DNA of 7,386 nt, from positions 1 to 7,386 of the forward strand of contig JAOACN010000175.1 in the NCBI GenBank assembly GCA_026417815.1, read 5' to 3'. The DNA comes from Chloroflexaceae bacterium. Its GTDB lineage: Bacteria > Chloroflexota > Chloroflexia > Chloroflexales > Chloroflexaceae. The notes below the pieces were generated by a model. That model was not told where the DNA came from and did not search any database. It saw only the letters and a list, made by a program, of their open reading frames with translations. Position numbers and translations under genes: made by a program. Positions 6,799-7,386 of the stretch are shown here, piece by piece (position 1 is the stretch's first letter; each line of letters starts with the position of its first letter).

Positions 6799-6875
6799 CT
6801 TGTTCGAATCAAATCATATCCCAGTGGTGCGAAAGGGTTTTCCTGGAAGGGCTTCGCCCTCTCGTCCGGCGGGAG

Positions 6876-6900
6876 CGTGGGGAAACCGGGCTTCCCCACG
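6876..6900. repeat. Inverted repeat with 9-bp perfect stem
   Basis: CGTGGGGAA (6876-6884) pairs perfectly with TTCCCCACG (6892-6900) around a 7-nt loop. A smaller stem, AGGGC/GCCCT with a TTC loop, lies just before it at 6848-6860. No poly-T follows on either strand. With the larger hairpin next to it, this looks like part of a REP-like intergenic block. Function unknown. Confidence 0.6.
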
Positions 6901-6911
6901 GACCTGCCCGC

Positions 6912-6999
6912 TCCTCACCCTCCCCCGCCTCGCTCCGCTCGGCGCCCCCTCCCTCTCCACCTGCGGTGGAGAGGGAGGGGGCCGGGGGGTGGGTGAGGA
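6912..6999. repeat. Large GC-rich compound hairpin (REP-like element)
   Basis: The core stem pairs 6945-6961 with 6965-6981, 17 bp without mismatch, with arms of CCCCCTCCCTCTCCACC and its complement and a 3-nt TGC loop. An outer stem pairs 6912-6920 (TCCTCACCC) with 6991-6999 and, after one T-T mismatch, 6922-6926 with 6985-6989. An 18-nt asymmetric bulge (6927-6944) on the left arm separates the two. On the minus strand the element starts 25 nt after the stop codon of the M20 hydrolase gene, so it could stabilise the 3' end of that mRNA or slow RNA polymerase, but it lacks a U-tract. Dispersed intergenic repeats of this CCCTCACCC/CCCTCCCTCTCC type are common in GC-rich bacterial genomes. Whether it recurs in this genome cannot be seen from one window. 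Confidence 0.7.
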
Positions 7000-7024
7000 C
7001 CGCATTTCCCCTCGTGGGATGTTC

Positions 7025-7386
7025 TCACTCCAACCCCGCCAGGACCTCGGTCAGCACGCCGATGGCCCGCTGGAACTCAGCGAGGTCCAGATGCTCATCG
7101 GGCGTGTGGTCGAGCCGCGAGTCGCCGGGGCCGTAGGCGACGATCGGGCAGCCCCAGGCCGGGCCCACCACGTTCATATCGGCAGTGCCGGTTTTGTGGA
7201 GAAAGCCCGGCTGGCCCCCCTGGGCGCGAATGGCCCGCACGAAGGCGCTCGCCAGCGGCGTCGTGCGCGGGCCGCGAAAGGCGGGACAGGCCCCCTCGAA
7301 ACGCAGGGTGGCCCCACCGGCCAGGGTGGAAAGCGTCTCGGCCAGGGTCGCCGGGTCCACCCCCTCGGGCAGACGCAGGCCCACCG
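7025..7386 (-). CDS. lysK: M20-family hydrolase, probably [LysW]-lysine/ornithine hydrolase (3' part only)
   Basis: The last 119-120 codons of a gene that enters from the right edge. The TGA stop is at 7025-7027. The GTG at 7382-7384 is most likely an internal Val codon, since M20 enzymes are about 350 residues long. The fragment carries HKTGTADMNVVGPAWGCP, then AYGPGDSRLDHTPDEHLDL and a final helix ending EVLAGLE. This combination is characteristic of LysK, which releases lysine (or ornithine) from the LysW carrier protein in the alpha-aminoadipate-type lysine/arginine pathway. It is less like classical ArgE or DapE. The His in LDHTPDEH corresponds to the conserved C-terminal metal ligand of M20 enzymes. 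The other metal ligands, the dimerisation domain and the neighbouring lysW/X/Z/Y/J genes would lie beyond the window. A sister carboxypeptidase or ArgE-type deacetylase remains possible. Confidence 0.85.
   Translation of the reverse strand, partial: VGLRLPEGVDPATLAETLSTLAGGATLRFEGACPAFRGPRTTPLASAFVRAIRAQGGQPGFLHKTGTADMNVVGPAWGCPIVAYGPGDSRLDHTPDEHLDLAEFQRAIGVLTEVLAGLE

Larger units (their letters stand above)
6799..7024. other. Intergenic region between M20 hydrolase and epimerase genes
   Basis: There is no supportable gene here. Next to parS is a short AT-richer patch (about 6800-6820), a plausible place for the epimerase promoter; it contains TATGAT on the minus strand (6813-6818), but no acceptable -35 box lies 16-18 nt upstream. 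The rest is GC-rich and holds a series of inverted repeats: a small AGGGC/GCCCT stem at 6848-6860, a 9-bp stem at 6876-6900, and a large compound hairpin at 6912-6999. No T-run follows any of them on the minus strand, so a standard intrinsic terminator for the upstream gene is not seen. Confidence 0.6.

Noticed and set aside
6596..6799. Minus-strand frame starting with MFHVKQ
   Set aside because: The peptide is simply the translation of the parS palindrome in one frame. The frame then runs out of phase through the epimerase gene and its protein has no domain.
6796..6815. GTTCGAATC, resembling the T-loop of a tRNA
   Set aside because: The flanking stem pairs only 4 of 5, and no matching acceptor stem, anticodon arm or D arm can be found at the right distance on either side. 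It is probably chance, so it was not called as a tRNA or attachment-site remnant.
6813..6818. TATGAT on the minus strand as a -10 box for the epimerase
   Set aside because: The hexamer is close to consensus and well placed, but the sequence 17 nt upstream (AAAACC) is not a -35 box and there is no TGn extension. It was kept only as a remark on the intergenic region.
6912..6999. Intrinsic transcription terminator for the M20 hydrolase gene
   Set aside because: The hairpin is strong, but no T-run follows it on the minus strand, so the standard definition is not met.

Overview
The window is GC-rich, with third codon positions dominated by G and C. It looks like the end of a contig from a shotgun assembly: the first 29 bases are leftover Nextera/Tn5 library adapter, not biology. 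Three real protein genes can be supported. Two of them are incomplete because they run off the window. The gene content fits a Chloroflexota-like or other high-GC environmental bacterium: a giant membrane protein with WD40 and SH3 domains, and a LysW-pathway M20 hydrolase. That assignment is inference from style of gene content, not from a marker gene.

Region 1 (1-5766, plus strand) is one very long open frame of more than 1,900 codons that lacks its true N-terminus. It encodes a modular single-pass membrane protein. In order, it has five alternating helical and immunoglobulin-like modules of about 200 residues, one transmembrane helix, two near-identical 37-residue TPR-like repeats, a duplicated unit of helical linker plus WD40 propeller, a Gly/Ser/Ala/Pro-rich linker and a C-terminal bacterial SH3 domain. 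The charge pattern suggests the Ig-like repeats are cytoplasmic and the propellers and SH3 domain are outside, as in receptor-type signalling proteins. A missing N-terminal signalling domain, such as a Ser/Thr kinase, is possible but cannot be seen.

Region 2 (5803-6759, minus strand) is an intact extended short-chain dehydrogenase/epimerase converging on the giant gene, with only 36 nt between the two stop codons. Region 3 (6760-7024) is a 265-nt intergenic stretch. It holds a perfect 16-bp palindrome identical to the bacterial chromosome-partitioning site parS, about 23 nt upstream of the epimerase start, followed by a series of GC-rich inverted repeats.

Region 4 (7025-7386, minus strand) is the C-terminal part of an M20-family hydrolase that closely resembles LysK of the LysW carrier-protein lysine/arginine pathway. 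The three genes do not form an obvious pathway together. The most notable points are the duplicated, multi-repeat architecture of the giant protein and the isolated parS site with no parAB genes in view.
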